64,000 bases of DNA from Symbiodinium natans (Eukaryota > Sar > Dinophyceae > Suessiales > Symbiodiniaceae). The DNA lies in assembly GCA_905221605.1 (NCBI GenBank), contig CAJNDS010002817.1, positions 128,121-192,120 on the forward strand. The letters run 5' to 3'. Shown one piece after another: positions 56,001 through 57,663 of the stretch. Made by a program: the position numbers and the translations under genes. Under the pieces are notes generated by a model. The model did no database searches. It saw nothing but the letters and a program-made list of their open reading frames with translations, and was not told the origin of the DNA. How positions within the stretch are numbered: the first letter of the stretch is position 1; every line of letters starts with the position of its first letter.

Positions 56001-57663
56001 CCCACCCTTGATTCGGCTTCTGCGTATGATTTGGGCTCAGGGTTTAGGGTTTAGGGCTCAGGGGGTTTAGGGTTTAGGGTTAGGGGTTTAGGGTTTAGGG
56101 TTTAGGGTTTAGGGTTTAGGGTTTAGGGTTTAGGGCTAGGGCTTTGGGGACCCTGAGCTGCCATCGCGCCCCCCCCGAAGCCCGAAACTTGCAACACCAC
56201 GCCCTCAACCCAGACCTGCCCAAACGCAAGGAGTGACTAAAAGCTGCATCCCCTGGAGTTTAAGCCCTAAACCCTAAACCCTAAACCCTAAACCCTAAAC
56301 CCTAAACCCTAAACCCTAAACCCTAAACCCTAAACCCTAAACCCTAAACCCTGGTGGTACAGCAATCGGATCGGGGAGGCGGTCGACGTCACTGGCTGGC
56401 TCGGAGGCGTAGCTTGCGGACTTTTGGGGACAATTCAGGGGCTGTAGGGCTTTAGGGTTTAGGGTTTAAGGTTCAGGGTTGAGGGTTGAGGGTTGAGGGC
56501 TTAGGGTTCCTAAAACATCATTTTCAAAGGCCTGTAAGGGGTGCTTGGAAAGTTTTTTTCGGGTCTTGGTGAAGGGGTTCTGGTGGGCTTTGTGTGTGTT
56601 AAAGGTTCTTTTGAGTCATCCCATCTTTAGGGTTTAGGGTTTAGGGTTTAGGATTTAGGGTTTAGGGTTTAGGGCTAGGGTCTGTCAGGTTCTGTAAGGG
56701 TTTTGTCAGGGCTCTGACAGGTTTAGGGTTTAGGGTTTAGGGCTAACCACAGAACCTCAACAAAATTAAACGCCAGGCTACAACTTCCAGTGGGCCTGGG
56801 CTTCGGGTTTCGCCGCCGGCTCCGTGCACGGAGCTCAGCTTTGGGTTGAAGGGTTTAAGGGTTTAGGGTCAAAAAAGAGGCGGTTTAGGGTTTAGGGTTT
56901 AGGGTTTAGGGTTGAGGGTTTAGGGTTGAGGGTCCAGGGTTTAGGGTTTAGGGTGTAGGGACGTGGCTTGAGACCTGAAAAGCCTTTAACTCTAAACGCC
57001 GAAACTCAGCCTTAAGCCTCAAATCCTCGAAATCTCAAACGTGCGAAGCCCTCAGAAGGGTTGCGGCTTCAGGGTATAGCCTAAACCCCAATTGTGAGGG
57101 AATTAGGCACCCTATGTATTCCCACACGGACCCGGACAACCCCTAACCCCAAACACTAGCCTAAACTCGAAACCCAAAACTCGAAACCCAAAACTCCAAA
57201 CCCTAGAACGCCCCAAATGCTCGAAGAAGCCGTGAACACCCAGCCTAGACCCCAGACCCTGAACCCTAAGCCCAGAACGCTAAACACTAAATGCAGAACC
57301 CTAAACCCTAATTACACTTCCCTAAGCTTCCCTAAGCTTCCCCAAACTTCCCCGAGCTTCTGCAGCTTCCCTAAGCCCTGAGACCCGAAACACTAAACCC
57401 GAAAGGACAGGGTTAGGGTTTATCGGGTTTATAGGGTCTAGCCTTGAGGGTCTATAGGGTTTGCAGGGTTTAGGGTGTATAGGGTTTGTTAGGGTCTAGG
57501 ATGTTTTGGGCTTGGGGTTTAGGGAGCCCTAAACCCTGAACTCTAAACCCCAAACCCTAAGGAAGGTTTGGGTTCCAAACGAAGGGCCACAACCCAAGCC
57601 TGCGAGAGCTCAGGTGCTGAGGAGACGCTACGCCGAACTTGCGGGCAAGAAAAAAGGGCTTAG
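12513..57663 (+). CDS. HI0933/YhiN-type FAD-dependent oxidoreductase gene, 24-25 tiny exons over 45 kb
   Basis: Joining islets at AG|G boundaries gives one continuous reading frame of about 400 residues that follows the HI0933 (YhiN/BaiN-like) flavoprotein family from the FAD-binding N-terminus to the C-terminus: LGGGAAGLLAAMTAG, VTVLEKNRELGKKIR, ISGGGRCNFTN, FIALVESHGIK, YHEKKLGQLFCNRSA, ECLAAGVRLV, AVVVASGGLSFA, VRPGLVPLVV, ILFTHKGVSGPA, VLQASSFW, LAKRLPRRFAE, ETEGYLK, AEVTCGGVATE, YPGLYFIGE, AVDVTGWLGG, YNFQWAWASGFAAG. Family members are about 400 residues long, so little is missing. Role: a two-dinucleotide-binding flavoprotein; bacterial relatives reduce small molecules, but the substrate here is unknown. 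Only about 1.2 kb is coding. Donors are mostly GC, then GA, then GT. Introns are largely telomere-type repeats; two of them hold other genes. The true 5' end is uncertain. Confidence 0.92.
12995..13059 (+). CDS. Flavoprotein exon 2: FAD-binding glycine motif
   Basis: After CAGCAG|. Reads KKRLALRLGGGAAGLLAAMTA, the Rossmann GxGxxG-type motif (GGGAAG) that opens the family. Ends GCAG|GCTTTG (GC donor), leaving one base that joins exon 3 in phase. A 20 bp inverted repeat (12828-12847 and 12965-12984) lies just upstream in intron 1. Confidence 0.85.
14525..17388 (+). CDS. Putative small nested gene, three exons, basic protein (about 70 aa)
   Basis: Exon 1 14525-14599: ATG opening MASTGGVPSAVAAGSGPLLG, ending CCAAAA|GCCAAT (GC donor). 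Exon 2 16447-16508 after CGAAAAG|: ANLEVSRAAKDVRKLKKASG, ending GGGAG|GTTTCC. Exon 3 17325-17388 after GGCTAG|: SEKRRKSQKEKSCWFLPCIS and a TGA. Phases agree throughout and the AAAAG at donor and acceptor of intron 1 is a direct repeat. The product would be Ala/Gly-rich at the N-terminus, then basic, with a Cys-rich aromatic C-terminus that could be lipidated. No family recognised. It lies wholly within intron 2 of the flavoprotein gene, on the same strand. Confidence 0.42.
15492..15637. mobile_element. Inverted-repeat element, family A, copy 1
   Basis: Starts TACTTGGAGGGTCATGGTAC and ends GTACCCTGAACCTCCAAGTA, giving terminal inverted repeats of about 20 bp around an AT-richer core with TATAAC/TTATA stretches. 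The same ends occur at 32414-32545 and 42290-42552. Looks like a non-autonomous MITE; no coding capacity. Confidence 0.65.
16786..16970. repeat. 11 bp tandem array, GGGCTTTTTAA type
   Basis: About 14 imperfect units of GGGCTTTTTAA or GGGCTTTTTGA. Not a heptamer, but may derive from the same repeat by expansion. Confidence 0.8.
18130..18178 (+). CDS. Coding-like islet (unassigned exon)
   Basis: After CGGGAG|, ends GCGCAAG|GCCCAG (GC donor). Reads RQALREIEALEERVAQ, a convincing coiled-coil helix. C-rich repeats upstream, TTTAGGG downstream. Gene unknown. Confidence 0.45.
18300..18660. other. Unique insertion without recognised gene
   Basis: About 350 bp with an open frame from 18354 to 18668 (104 codons) but no family motif. 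It contains a thrice-repeated GTCCCAC-type motif (TGTCCCAC at about 18487, 18521 and 18556). Possibly a decayed mobile element. Confidence 0.4.
19485..19541 (+). CDS. Coding-like islet, possible terminal exon
   Basis: After ATCAAG|, reads SSCTVMTEDKLADLTGWS then TAG. In another frame the islet runs to an AAG|GTGAGC donor at about 19560. CCCTAAA upstream, G-rich downstream. Gene unknown. Confidence 0.35.
   Translation, partial: SSCTVMTEDKLADLTGWS
22195..22255 (+). CDS. Flavoprotein exon 3: VTVLEKN segment
   Basis: After AAGAG|. Reads RRGRPVTVLEKNRELGKKIR, the second beta strand and the acidic residue that contacts the FAD ribose, as in the family (..VLEKN...GKK). Ends ATCCG|GAGCTC (GA donor). 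The intron before it is 9.1 kb and contains a putative small gene. Confidence 0.9.
23184..23286. mobile_element. Inverted-repeat element, family B, copy 1
   Basis: TTGGGATGTTCCATCGTATA on the left and a right end reading AAAAGGGGAGTATCCCAA; shares GGGATGTTCC and CAGTCCTTA with copy 2 at 40434-40531. Also flanked by TTTGTTTTGG-like direct repeats (left about 23178, right about 23288). Non-coding MITE-like element inside intron 3. Confidence 0.55.
23529..23574 (+). CDS. Flavoprotein exon 4: ISGGGRCNFTN
   Basis: After CGCTAG|. Reads ISGGGRCNFTNISAG, the most diagnostic motif of the HI0933 family. Joins exon 3 in phase (CG+G = Arg). Ends GGG|GTCCCT. The following intron opens with CCCTAAAA octamers, an exception to the usual polarity. 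Confidence 0.92.
23602..24022. repeat. CCCTAAAA octamer array (420 bp)
   Basis: Nearly homogeneous TTTTAGGG-type octamers (complement) with scattered CCCCAAAA variants. Differs from the surrounding heptamers, suggesting local amplification of one variant. Directly follows exon 4. Confidence 0.9.
24223..24297 (+). CDS. Coding-like islet (unassigned exon)
   Basis: After CTCCACAG|, ends TCGACAG|GTGAAG, a good GT donor. One frame reads LERAHVTTMPVAEFQVQVHM then DKSTG. It lies in flavoprotein intron 4 but does not fit that protein's phase, so it may be from another nested gene. Confidence 0.4.
24709..24789 (+). CDS. Coding-like islet (unassigned exon)
   Basis: After TCTGAG|, ends CCGAAG|GTGCCT. 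Reads SIATSEDALDRAYHSSTPSS then SSRAPPK. C-rich repeats upstream and TTTGGGG/TTTAGGG downstream. Phase does not link it to the flavoprotein. Confidence 0.4.
25287..25319 (+). CDS. Flavoprotein exon 5 (33 bp)
   Basis: After GCGAG|, ends CAGAAG|GCTGTG. Reads EAATPGNFFQK. Phase 0 at both ends. It supplies the short linker expected between CNFTN and the FIALVE helix, where relatives have a xxPxxFLS segment. Tiny, so supported mainly by phase and spacing. Confidence 0.6.
26163..26221 (+). CDS. Flavoprotein exon 6: FIALVESHGIK
   Basis: After CCGCAG|. Reads AFQKYPPEKFIALVESHGI and ends ATCAA|GTGCTC, joining exon 7 in phase (AA+G = Lys). Matches the family segment that precedes YHEK. Confidence 0.9.
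26720..27140 (+). pseudogene. Unique coding-like block in intron 6
   Basis: About 400 bp without heptamers. One frame reads DDSNHEERDQELSRKYTVPR to about 26900; another, from 26871, reads RAVRFYRSTKMAVGDLAMVN and on to a TAG at 27138-27140. Two frames in succession suggest a frameshifted gene remnant or unseen splicing. No family recognised. Confidence 0.35.
27670..27742 (+). CDS. Flavoprotein exon 7: YHEKKLGQLFC
   Basis: After GTGCAG|. Reads YHEKKLGQLFCNRSAHSIVD then MLQE, a hallmark of the YhiN branch (HEKTLGQLFC...IVxML). Ends CAGGAG|GACGAA (GA donor). The next intron is 8.4 kb and holds the ankyrin gene. Confidence 0.93.
28765..28792. repeat. Short perfect hairpin
   Basis: GTTGGTGTTC and GAACACCAAC form a 10 bp perfect stem with an 8-base loop, in unique sequence between arrays. 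Function unknown. Confidence 0.7.
29153..29215 (+). CDS. Ankyrin gene exon 1 (start codon)
   Basis: GCCGGCC-ATG-GCC context. Reads MATMLHVWRMSGDELAAFPV then E. Ends GTGGAG|GACAGG (GA donor). A second in-frame ATG at 29162 gives the form beginning MLHV, which matches known family members better. Confidence 0.88.
29153..33641 (+). CDS. Nested ankyrin-repeat protein gene, at least ten exons
   Basis: ATG at 29153, then exons 29153-29215, 29840-29883, 30138-30223, 30995-31076, 31566-31614, 31965-32006, 32231-32269, 32662-32699, 33264-33325 and 33575-33641 (end uncertain). Joined, they read MLHVWRMSGDELAAFPVE-ELSDVR-TLKQELA, a ubiquitin-like leader typical of Symbiodinium ankyrin proteins, then LLDSPMDL, LLHQPVDPDLADADGKTLLH, GHADVVRLLLE, ADHGKLDNFGHTPVHLGC and HLATGSRVVHLLS, which are ankyrin repeats. 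Phases agree at every junction except exon 7/8, where an in-frame TAG (32267-32269) falls at the boundary. The gene may therefore be a recent pseudogene. Donors GA, GC and GT. It lies entirely inside intron 7 of the flavoprotein gene. Exons at 34952, 35137 and 35532 may be its 3' end. Confidence 0.85.
29538..29790. repeat. CCCCTAAA octamer array (about 250 bp)
   Basis: Some 31 nearly identical octamers, one with CACCTAAA. Local homogenisation of one variant, within ankyrin intron 1. Confidence 0.92.
29840..29883 (+). CDS. Ankyrin gene exon 2
   Basis: After GCGAAG|. Reads ELSDVRTLKQELAL; joins exon 1 as FPVE-ELSDVR, the family's typical VEELSDVRALKQ. Ends GCTGAG|GCCCAC (GC donor). Confidence 0.88.
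30138..30223 (+). CDS. Ankyrin gene exon 3
   Basis: After GCCGAAG|. Completes Arg and reads CGQSRRRMRLLHAGMCLEDK then ALLRAPLG, as in the family's CG.SRFRQRLLHxG..LxD. Ends TTGGAG|GTTTAG, where the donor T begins the first heptamer. Confidence 0.85.
30846..30914. mobile_element. Small inverted-repeat element, family E
   Basis: TAAATGGGGGTTTA and TAAACCCCCATTTA form perfect 14 bp terminal inverted repeats around a 41 bp core; inside intron 3 of the ankyrin gene. MITE-like. Confidence 0.6.
30995..31076 (+). CDS. Ankyrin gene exon 4
   Basis: After GTGTCAG|. Reads AFRKALLDSPMDLSLLLLPF then VEPTPEE; LDSPMDLxLxLL is a hallmark of the family. Ends GGAGAG|GCCCCA (GC donor). Confidence 0.88.
31566..31614 (+). 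CDS. Ankyrin gene exon 5
   Basis: After GCGCAG|. Reads RRLFDSARQGQAYDME in phase with exon 4. Ends ATGGAG|GAGCTC (GA donor; GAGCTC also opens three flavoprotein introns). Confidence 0.8.
31965..32006 (+). CDS. Ankyrin gene exon 6
   Basis: After GGGCAG|. Reads DLLHQPVDPDLADA, the family's LLQRPQDPxLADADG. Ends GACGCG|GACTCT (GA donor). Confidence 0.85.
32231..32269 (+). CDS. Ankyrin gene exon 7 with in-frame stop
   Basis: After GCCCAG|. Reads DGKTLLHLAASN then TAG; a GA donor follows (CTAG|GACAGC). Acceptor of exon 8 is also CTAG|G, so any shift within the CTAGG direct repeat still leaves TAG in the message. Expected product is ...AASN-GHGHADVV. Confidence 0.75.
   Translation, partial: DGKTLLHLAASN
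32414..32545. mobile_element. Inverted-repeat element, family A, copy 2
   Basis: CACTTGGAGGTTCATGGGTACTT-type left end and a right end GAACCCGGAACCTCCAAG, related to 15492-15637 and 42290-42552. Core contains AATTATAAGTCTACTTATAT. Lies in intron 7 of the ankyrin gene. Confidence 0.65.
32662..32699 (+). CDS. Ankyrin gene exon 8
   Basis: After TTACTAG|. Reads GHGHADVVRLLLE, the second helix of an ankyrin repeat. Ends CTTGAG|GTGGGG (GT donor). Confidence 0.88.
33264..33325 (+). CDS. Ankyrin gene exon 9
   Basis: After GCACAG|. Reads SRADHGKLDNFGHTPVHLGC, an ankyrin first helix with the TPLH-type motif (TPVH). Ends TGCAG|GTTTTC (GT donor). Confidence 0.88.
33575..33641 (+). CDS. Ankyrin gene exon 10
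   Basis: After CTTCAG|. Completes Arg and reads HLATGSRVVHLLSAVLSSTD then S and E. Ends probably at CCGAG|GAGCCG (GA donor); the frame stays open beyond it. Confidence 0.75.
34952..35002 (+). CDS. Candidate ankyrin-gene exon
   Basis: After GCCGCAG|. Reads IIQRQSAEHGANGRLES, ankyrin-like. The donor is unclear (AAAG|C). C-rich repeats on both sides. Confidence 0.35.
35137..35209 (+). CDS. Candidate exon, perhaps ankyrin gene
   Basis: After CTGCAG|. Reads EHCSLADRKGRWSSFAIEHF then GL. CCCTAAA upstream, TTTAGGG downstream, the usual exon setting. 3' end not fixed. Confidence 0.45.
35532..35580 (+). CDS. Candidate terminal exon, perhaps ankyrin gene
   Basis: After GCCGAG|. One frame reads RPEPYPPAKRARALHA then TAA (35578-35580); another runs to a GTAAGA donor at 35577. 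The basic AKRAR could be a nuclear signal. Linking phase unknown. Confidence 0.4.
35892..36028. mobile_element. Inverted-repeat element, family C
   Basis: GATCTAAGAATAATTCAACA at the left and TGTTGAATATTTCTCAGATC at the right form about 20 bp imperfect terminal inverted repeats; AT-richer core. An ORF of 109 codons crosses its left side by chance. MITE-like, near the end of flavoprotein intron 7. Confidence 0.65.
36149..36190 (+). CDS. Flavoprotein exon 8: ECLAAGVRLVTESE
   Basis: After GTGCCAG|. Reads ECLAAGVRLVTESE and joins exon 7 as MLQE-ECLAAGVRL, matching family MLxEC..AGV.L. Ends TCCGAG|GCGTTT (GC donor). Confidence 0.88.
37009..37064 (+). CDS. Flavoprotein exon 9
   Basis: After CGGGAG|. 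Reads VTSVRPSSGAERFCVRYR, matching the V..V....GF.V strand region of relatives. Ends CGAAG|GTGGGG (GT donor), leaving two bases. Confidence 0.8.
37203..37335. repeat. GGGTTGTTA nonamer array
   Basis: About 13 units, drifting from GGGTTGCTA. A non-telomeric variant expanded next to heptamers in flavoprotein intron 9. Confidence 0.8.
37589..37631 (+). CDS. Flavoprotein exon 10
   Basis: After CGACAG|. Completes Arg from exon 9 and reads PGAEAPVEEEMGAE. The end at GAG|GCCGGG (GC donor) gives the right phase to exon 11; an earlier GAG|GCCCCA at 37601 is an alternative. Confidence 0.62.
38297..38339 (+). CDS. Flavoprotein exon 11: AVVVASGGLSFA
   Basis: After CAAGAG|. Reads AVVVASGGLSFART, equal to the family's LVxATGGLSxPK strand and loop. 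The 3' end is uncertain: ACGT|GC at 38340 or a GC donor at 38352. Upstream repeats are G-rich here, against the usual polarity. Confidence 0.85.
38380..39900. other. Intron 11 of the flavoprotein gene
   Basis: Heptamer arrays, a coding-like islet at 38500-38590, a poly-G/poly-C block (38811-38984), GC-balanced unique DNA 39000-39240 without recognised gene, and (CCCTAAA)n just before exon 12. Confidence 0.6.
38811..38984. repeat. Alternating poly-G / poly-C tracts
   Basis: GGGGAGGGGGGGGGG followed at once by a C run, the pair occurring at 38813-38840 and again near 38918-38945, then three long C runs. The G/C pairs are palindromic and could fold into very stable hairpins. Such tracts are also where sequencing errors concentrate. 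Confidence 0.8.
39928..39977 (+). CDS. Flavoprotein exon 12
   Basis: After TCCGAG|. Reads GATDLAHVLAKDLGLE, in place of family GATGxGYxLAxxLGL; the usual second glycine block is altered (DLAH). Ends CTTGAG|GCGCCT (GC donor). Confidence 0.82.
40434..40531. mobile_element. Inverted-repeat element, family B, copy 2
   Basis: TGGGATGTTCCCCTTATACT on the left and GGTATAAGGGGGAACATCCCA-type right end: terminal inverted repeats of about 31 bp over a 98 bp element, with inner CAGTCCTTA / TAAGGACTG. Lies between CCCTAAA arrays in flavoprotein intron 12. Confidence 0.75.
41250..41308 (+). CDS. Flavoprotein exon 13: VRPGLVPLVV
   Basis: After GGCGAG|. Reads VTGVRPGLVPLVVVGMEWT, joining exon 12 as LGLE-VTGVRPGLVPL, as in relatives. 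Ends ACGAG|GAGCAT (GA donor). Confidence 0.88.
41730..41754 (+). CDS. Flavoprotein exon 14 (25 bp)
   Basis: After GGTGAG|. Completes Arg and reads SLTGVSME, fitting the family's LAGVSxxV. Ends ATGGAG|GCTGGT. Phase 0 to exon 15. Eight to ten residues typical of relatives are missing after it, so a further microexon may exist (see 42213). Confidence 0.6.
42213..42231 (+). CDS. Candidate microexon 14b (19 bp)
   Basis: CCGGCAG|GTTCGCGCGTCCATCGGAG|GTATGT has the best-looking GT donor of the region and would add VRASIG, filling the short gap after GVSME. Strict AG|G splicing leaves one base too many for exon 15, so this is doubtful. Confidence 0.25.
42290..42552. mobile_element. Inverted-repeat element, family A, copy 3
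   Basis: Left end ACCTGGATGTTCATGGGTAC, right end GTACCCTGAACCTCCAAGTA. Longer core than the other copies (about 263 bp), with an internal duplication of TTATTGGTGAGTGTATATA and a GGGGACTTA triplicate. No credible gene despite two 65-codon ORFs. Confidence 0.65.
43150..43194 (+). CDS. Flavoprotein exon 15: ILFTHKGVSGPA
   Basis: After CCCAAG|. Reads VERILFTHKGVSGPA, a near-invariant family motif (LLFTHxGLSGPA). Ends CCTGCG|GCACCT (GC donor). Confidence 0.93.
43195..44239. other. First part of flavoprotein intron 15, no gene seen
   Basis: G-rich heptamers, unique GC-balanced stretches (43.6-43.75 and 43.85-43.95 kb) and C-rich repeats. I recognise nothing coding in it. Confidence 0.5.
44246..44482 (+). 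CDS. Coding-like block in intron 15 (78 codons)
   Basis: Open frame without ATG reading VTKRLQEYLRRCFTRPGVSF and on to a TAG at 44480-44482, composition and codon use like protein. TTTAGGG arrays before, CCCTAAA after. Possibly a last exon or gene remnant; family not recognised. It interrupts the flavoprotein between exons 15 and 16 and is not part of it. Confidence 0.4.
   Translation: MVTKRLQEYLRRCFTRPGVSFNEEAFGKARAMESTANKAHMTAVEAWQKCTYSGVLLQLGLEEVHVDAALPAIDKQTS
44640..44726 (+). CDS. Flavoprotein exon 16: VLQASSFW
   Basis: After ACACGAG|. Reads VLQASSFWGRGGAGEE then APLVLDLLPALTE; joins exon 15 as SGPA-VLQASSFW, exactly as in relatives (GPAVLQISSYW...INLLP). Ends ACGGAG|GAGCCT (GA donor). 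The longest exon of the gene. Confidence 0.93.
45842..45877 (+). CDS. Flavoprotein exon 17
   Basis: After TAGAAG|. Reads EAACAWLTRRAE; the coding-like frame runs on to 45906 (AERAASRRRR), but only the GAG|GCTGAG end at 45877 joins exon 18 in phase. Helical region before the LPxR motif. Confidence 0.6.
45975..46040. repeat. TTTTAGGG octamer array
   Basis: Eight homogeneous units embedded in TTTAGGG heptamers, directly after exon 17. Confidence 0.85.
46374..46424. repeat. (AT)n, T-run and G-run
   Basis: ATATATAT, then a T run, then a G run of about 12. A similar T-run/G-run pair stands at 57901-57932. Confidence 0.85.
46530..46745. repeat. Degenerate about 45 bp minisatellite
   Basis: Repeating phrases of the form CAATAGCTTGCCGCAAAACA-GGACCCTCCAAGT-GAATTCC in 4-5 imperfect units. 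Non-coding satellite-like DNA. Confidence 0.65.
46940..47180. repeat. Degenerate repeat, AAACAGC-CCTGAAGTTGGG-CCAAGCTCCA units
   Basis: Four or five imperfect units with AGTTGGGGCCTCCAGG and CCCAAGCTCCA phrases. ORFs crossing it are by-products. Confidence 0.55.
47190..48960. other. GC-rich unique block in intron 17, no gene recognised
   Basis: About 1.8 kb free of heptamers. Longest frames are 48131-48955 (ATG, 274 codons, plus strand) and 47911-48330. Neither shows a domain I know, though the first has a hydrophobic Leu-rich stretch (LLLQLLLLFV) and a strand-rich C-terminus (VSLEISLPSEACVLVLAL). It could hold exons of another nested gene; strand and structure are unclear. Confidence 0.4.
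49202..49264 (+). CDS. Coding-like islet, WD40-like
   Basis: After TTTCAG|. Reads ILAAGSDDRCCALSQDGSWV then TAG, similar to the LAxGSxDxxxxxxxxDG strand pattern of a WD40 repeat. C-rich repeats upstream. Possibly an exon of another gene nested in flavoprotein intron 17. Confidence 0.4.
   Translation: MLAAGSDDRCCALSQDGSWV
49938..50105. repeat. Microsatellite (TACTAG)n then (TAC)n
   Basis: About 14 hexamers of ACTAGT type followed by about 28 trinucleotides. The long Ser/Thr ORF on the minus strand across it is an artefact. Confidence 0.95.
50839..50892 (+). CDS. Flavoprotein exon 18: LAKRLPRRFAE
   Basis: After GGGAAG|. Reads ELAKRLPRRFAEGFWSNE, the L..xLPKRLAE helix of the family. Ends AACGAG|GCCCCC (GC donor). 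The intron before it (5.0 kb) contains a GC-rich unique block. Confidence 0.78.
50893..52359. other. Intron 18 of the flavoprotein gene
   Basis: Heptamer arrays in both orientations with one coding-like islet at 51583-51635. No other feature recognised. Confidence 0.6.
51583..51635 (+). CDS. Coding-like islet (unassigned exon)
   Basis: After GGCGAG|, ends GGAAAG|GTTCAG. Reads VCPRLKFKQQAMLQAGE. Inserting it between flavoprotein exons 18 and 19 would break the frame, so it belongs to something else. Confidence 0.4.
52360..52413 (+). CDS. Flavoprotein exon 19
   Basis: After GCGAAG|. Reads DLGPEQLRSLVRLLKCWE, matching the L...L..LLKxW helix before the GTEGY segment. Ends TGGGAG|GCGCTG (GC donor). 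Phase 0 at both ends. Confidence 0.78.
52690..52775. repeat. CCCTAAG variant array
   Basis: Ten or more copies of CCCTAAG, a point variant of the telomere heptamer, homogenised locally. Confidence 0.85.
52851..53071 (+). CDS. Coding-like islet pair (unassigned, two exons)
   Basis: 52851-52898 after TTCTCAG| reads LKAAGEREKWLKDDLK and ends CTCAAG|GCCTAC. A second islet from about 53000 after CAAGAG| reads SEDLIEECRNTGLDALTLKQ, ends EAV then TAG, in phase with the first. Together they look like the 3' end of a helical protein. They lie between flavoprotein exons 19 and 20. Confidence 0.4.
53100..53340. other. Unique DNA, no gene recognised
   Basis: About 200 bp without heptamers after 53137. 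No splice-flanked coding frame stood out. Confidence 0.4.
53578..53610 (+). CDS. Flavoprotein exon 20: ETEGYLK
   Basis: After GGCAG|. Reads VPVAETEGYLK, equal to family P.GTEGYxxAEVT. Ends CTCAAG|GTGCGT (GT donor). Confidence 0.82.
53683..53872. repeat. CCCCAAA (TTTGGGG) array
   Basis: About 26 nearly perfect copies of a variant heptamer, bordered by CCCTAAA copies. The Gly/Leu/Phe/Trp ORFs on the minus strand are translation of this array. Confidence 0.95.
54304..54368. repeat. CCCGTAAA octamer array
   Basis: Eight homogeneous copies, then a run of 18 A and CCCTAAA. In flavoprotein intron 20. Confidence 0.9.
54432..54464 (+). CDS. Flavoprotein exon 21: AEVTCGGVATE
   Basis: After CCGCAG|. 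Reads AEVTCGGVATE, the diagnostic AEVTxGGV. Ends at GAG|GAGCTC (GA donor) by phase; the frame stays open to about 54512, so the exon could be longer (EELSAAWPRLG). Confidence 0.92.
55087..55137 (+). CDS. Flavoprotein exon 22: YPGLYFIGE
   Basis: After TCCGAG|. Reads DETLECKRYPGLYFIGE, the family's TMEx+xxPGLYFIGE. Ends GGCGAG|GCTCTA (GC donor). Confidence 0.94.
56379..56406 (+). CDS. Flavoprotein exon 23: AVDVTGWLGG (28 bp)
   Basis: After GGGGAG|. Reads AVDVTGWLG and joins exon 22 as FIGE-AVDVTGWLG, identical in pattern to relatives. Ends CTCGGAG|GCGTAG (GC donor), one base carried to exon 24. Confidence 0.94.
56777..56830 (+). CDS. Flavoprotein exon 24: YNFQWAWASGFAAG
   Basis: After CGCCAG|. 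Completes Gly and reads YNFQWAWASGFAAGSVH, the C-terminal family motif (GGYNFQWAWSSGWAAG). Either it ends at CACG|GAGCTC, like the donor of exon 3, or it reads on to a TAG at 56893-56895 inside a TTTAGGG unit. Confidence 0.94.
57614..57663 (+). CDS. Candidate terminal exon 25
   Basis: After GCTCAG|, in phase with exon 24: reads GAEETLRRTCGQEKRA and stops at TAG (57661-57663), where the stop is part of the first TTAGGG repeat. C-terminal tails are not conserved, so only phase and position support it. Confidence 0.42.
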
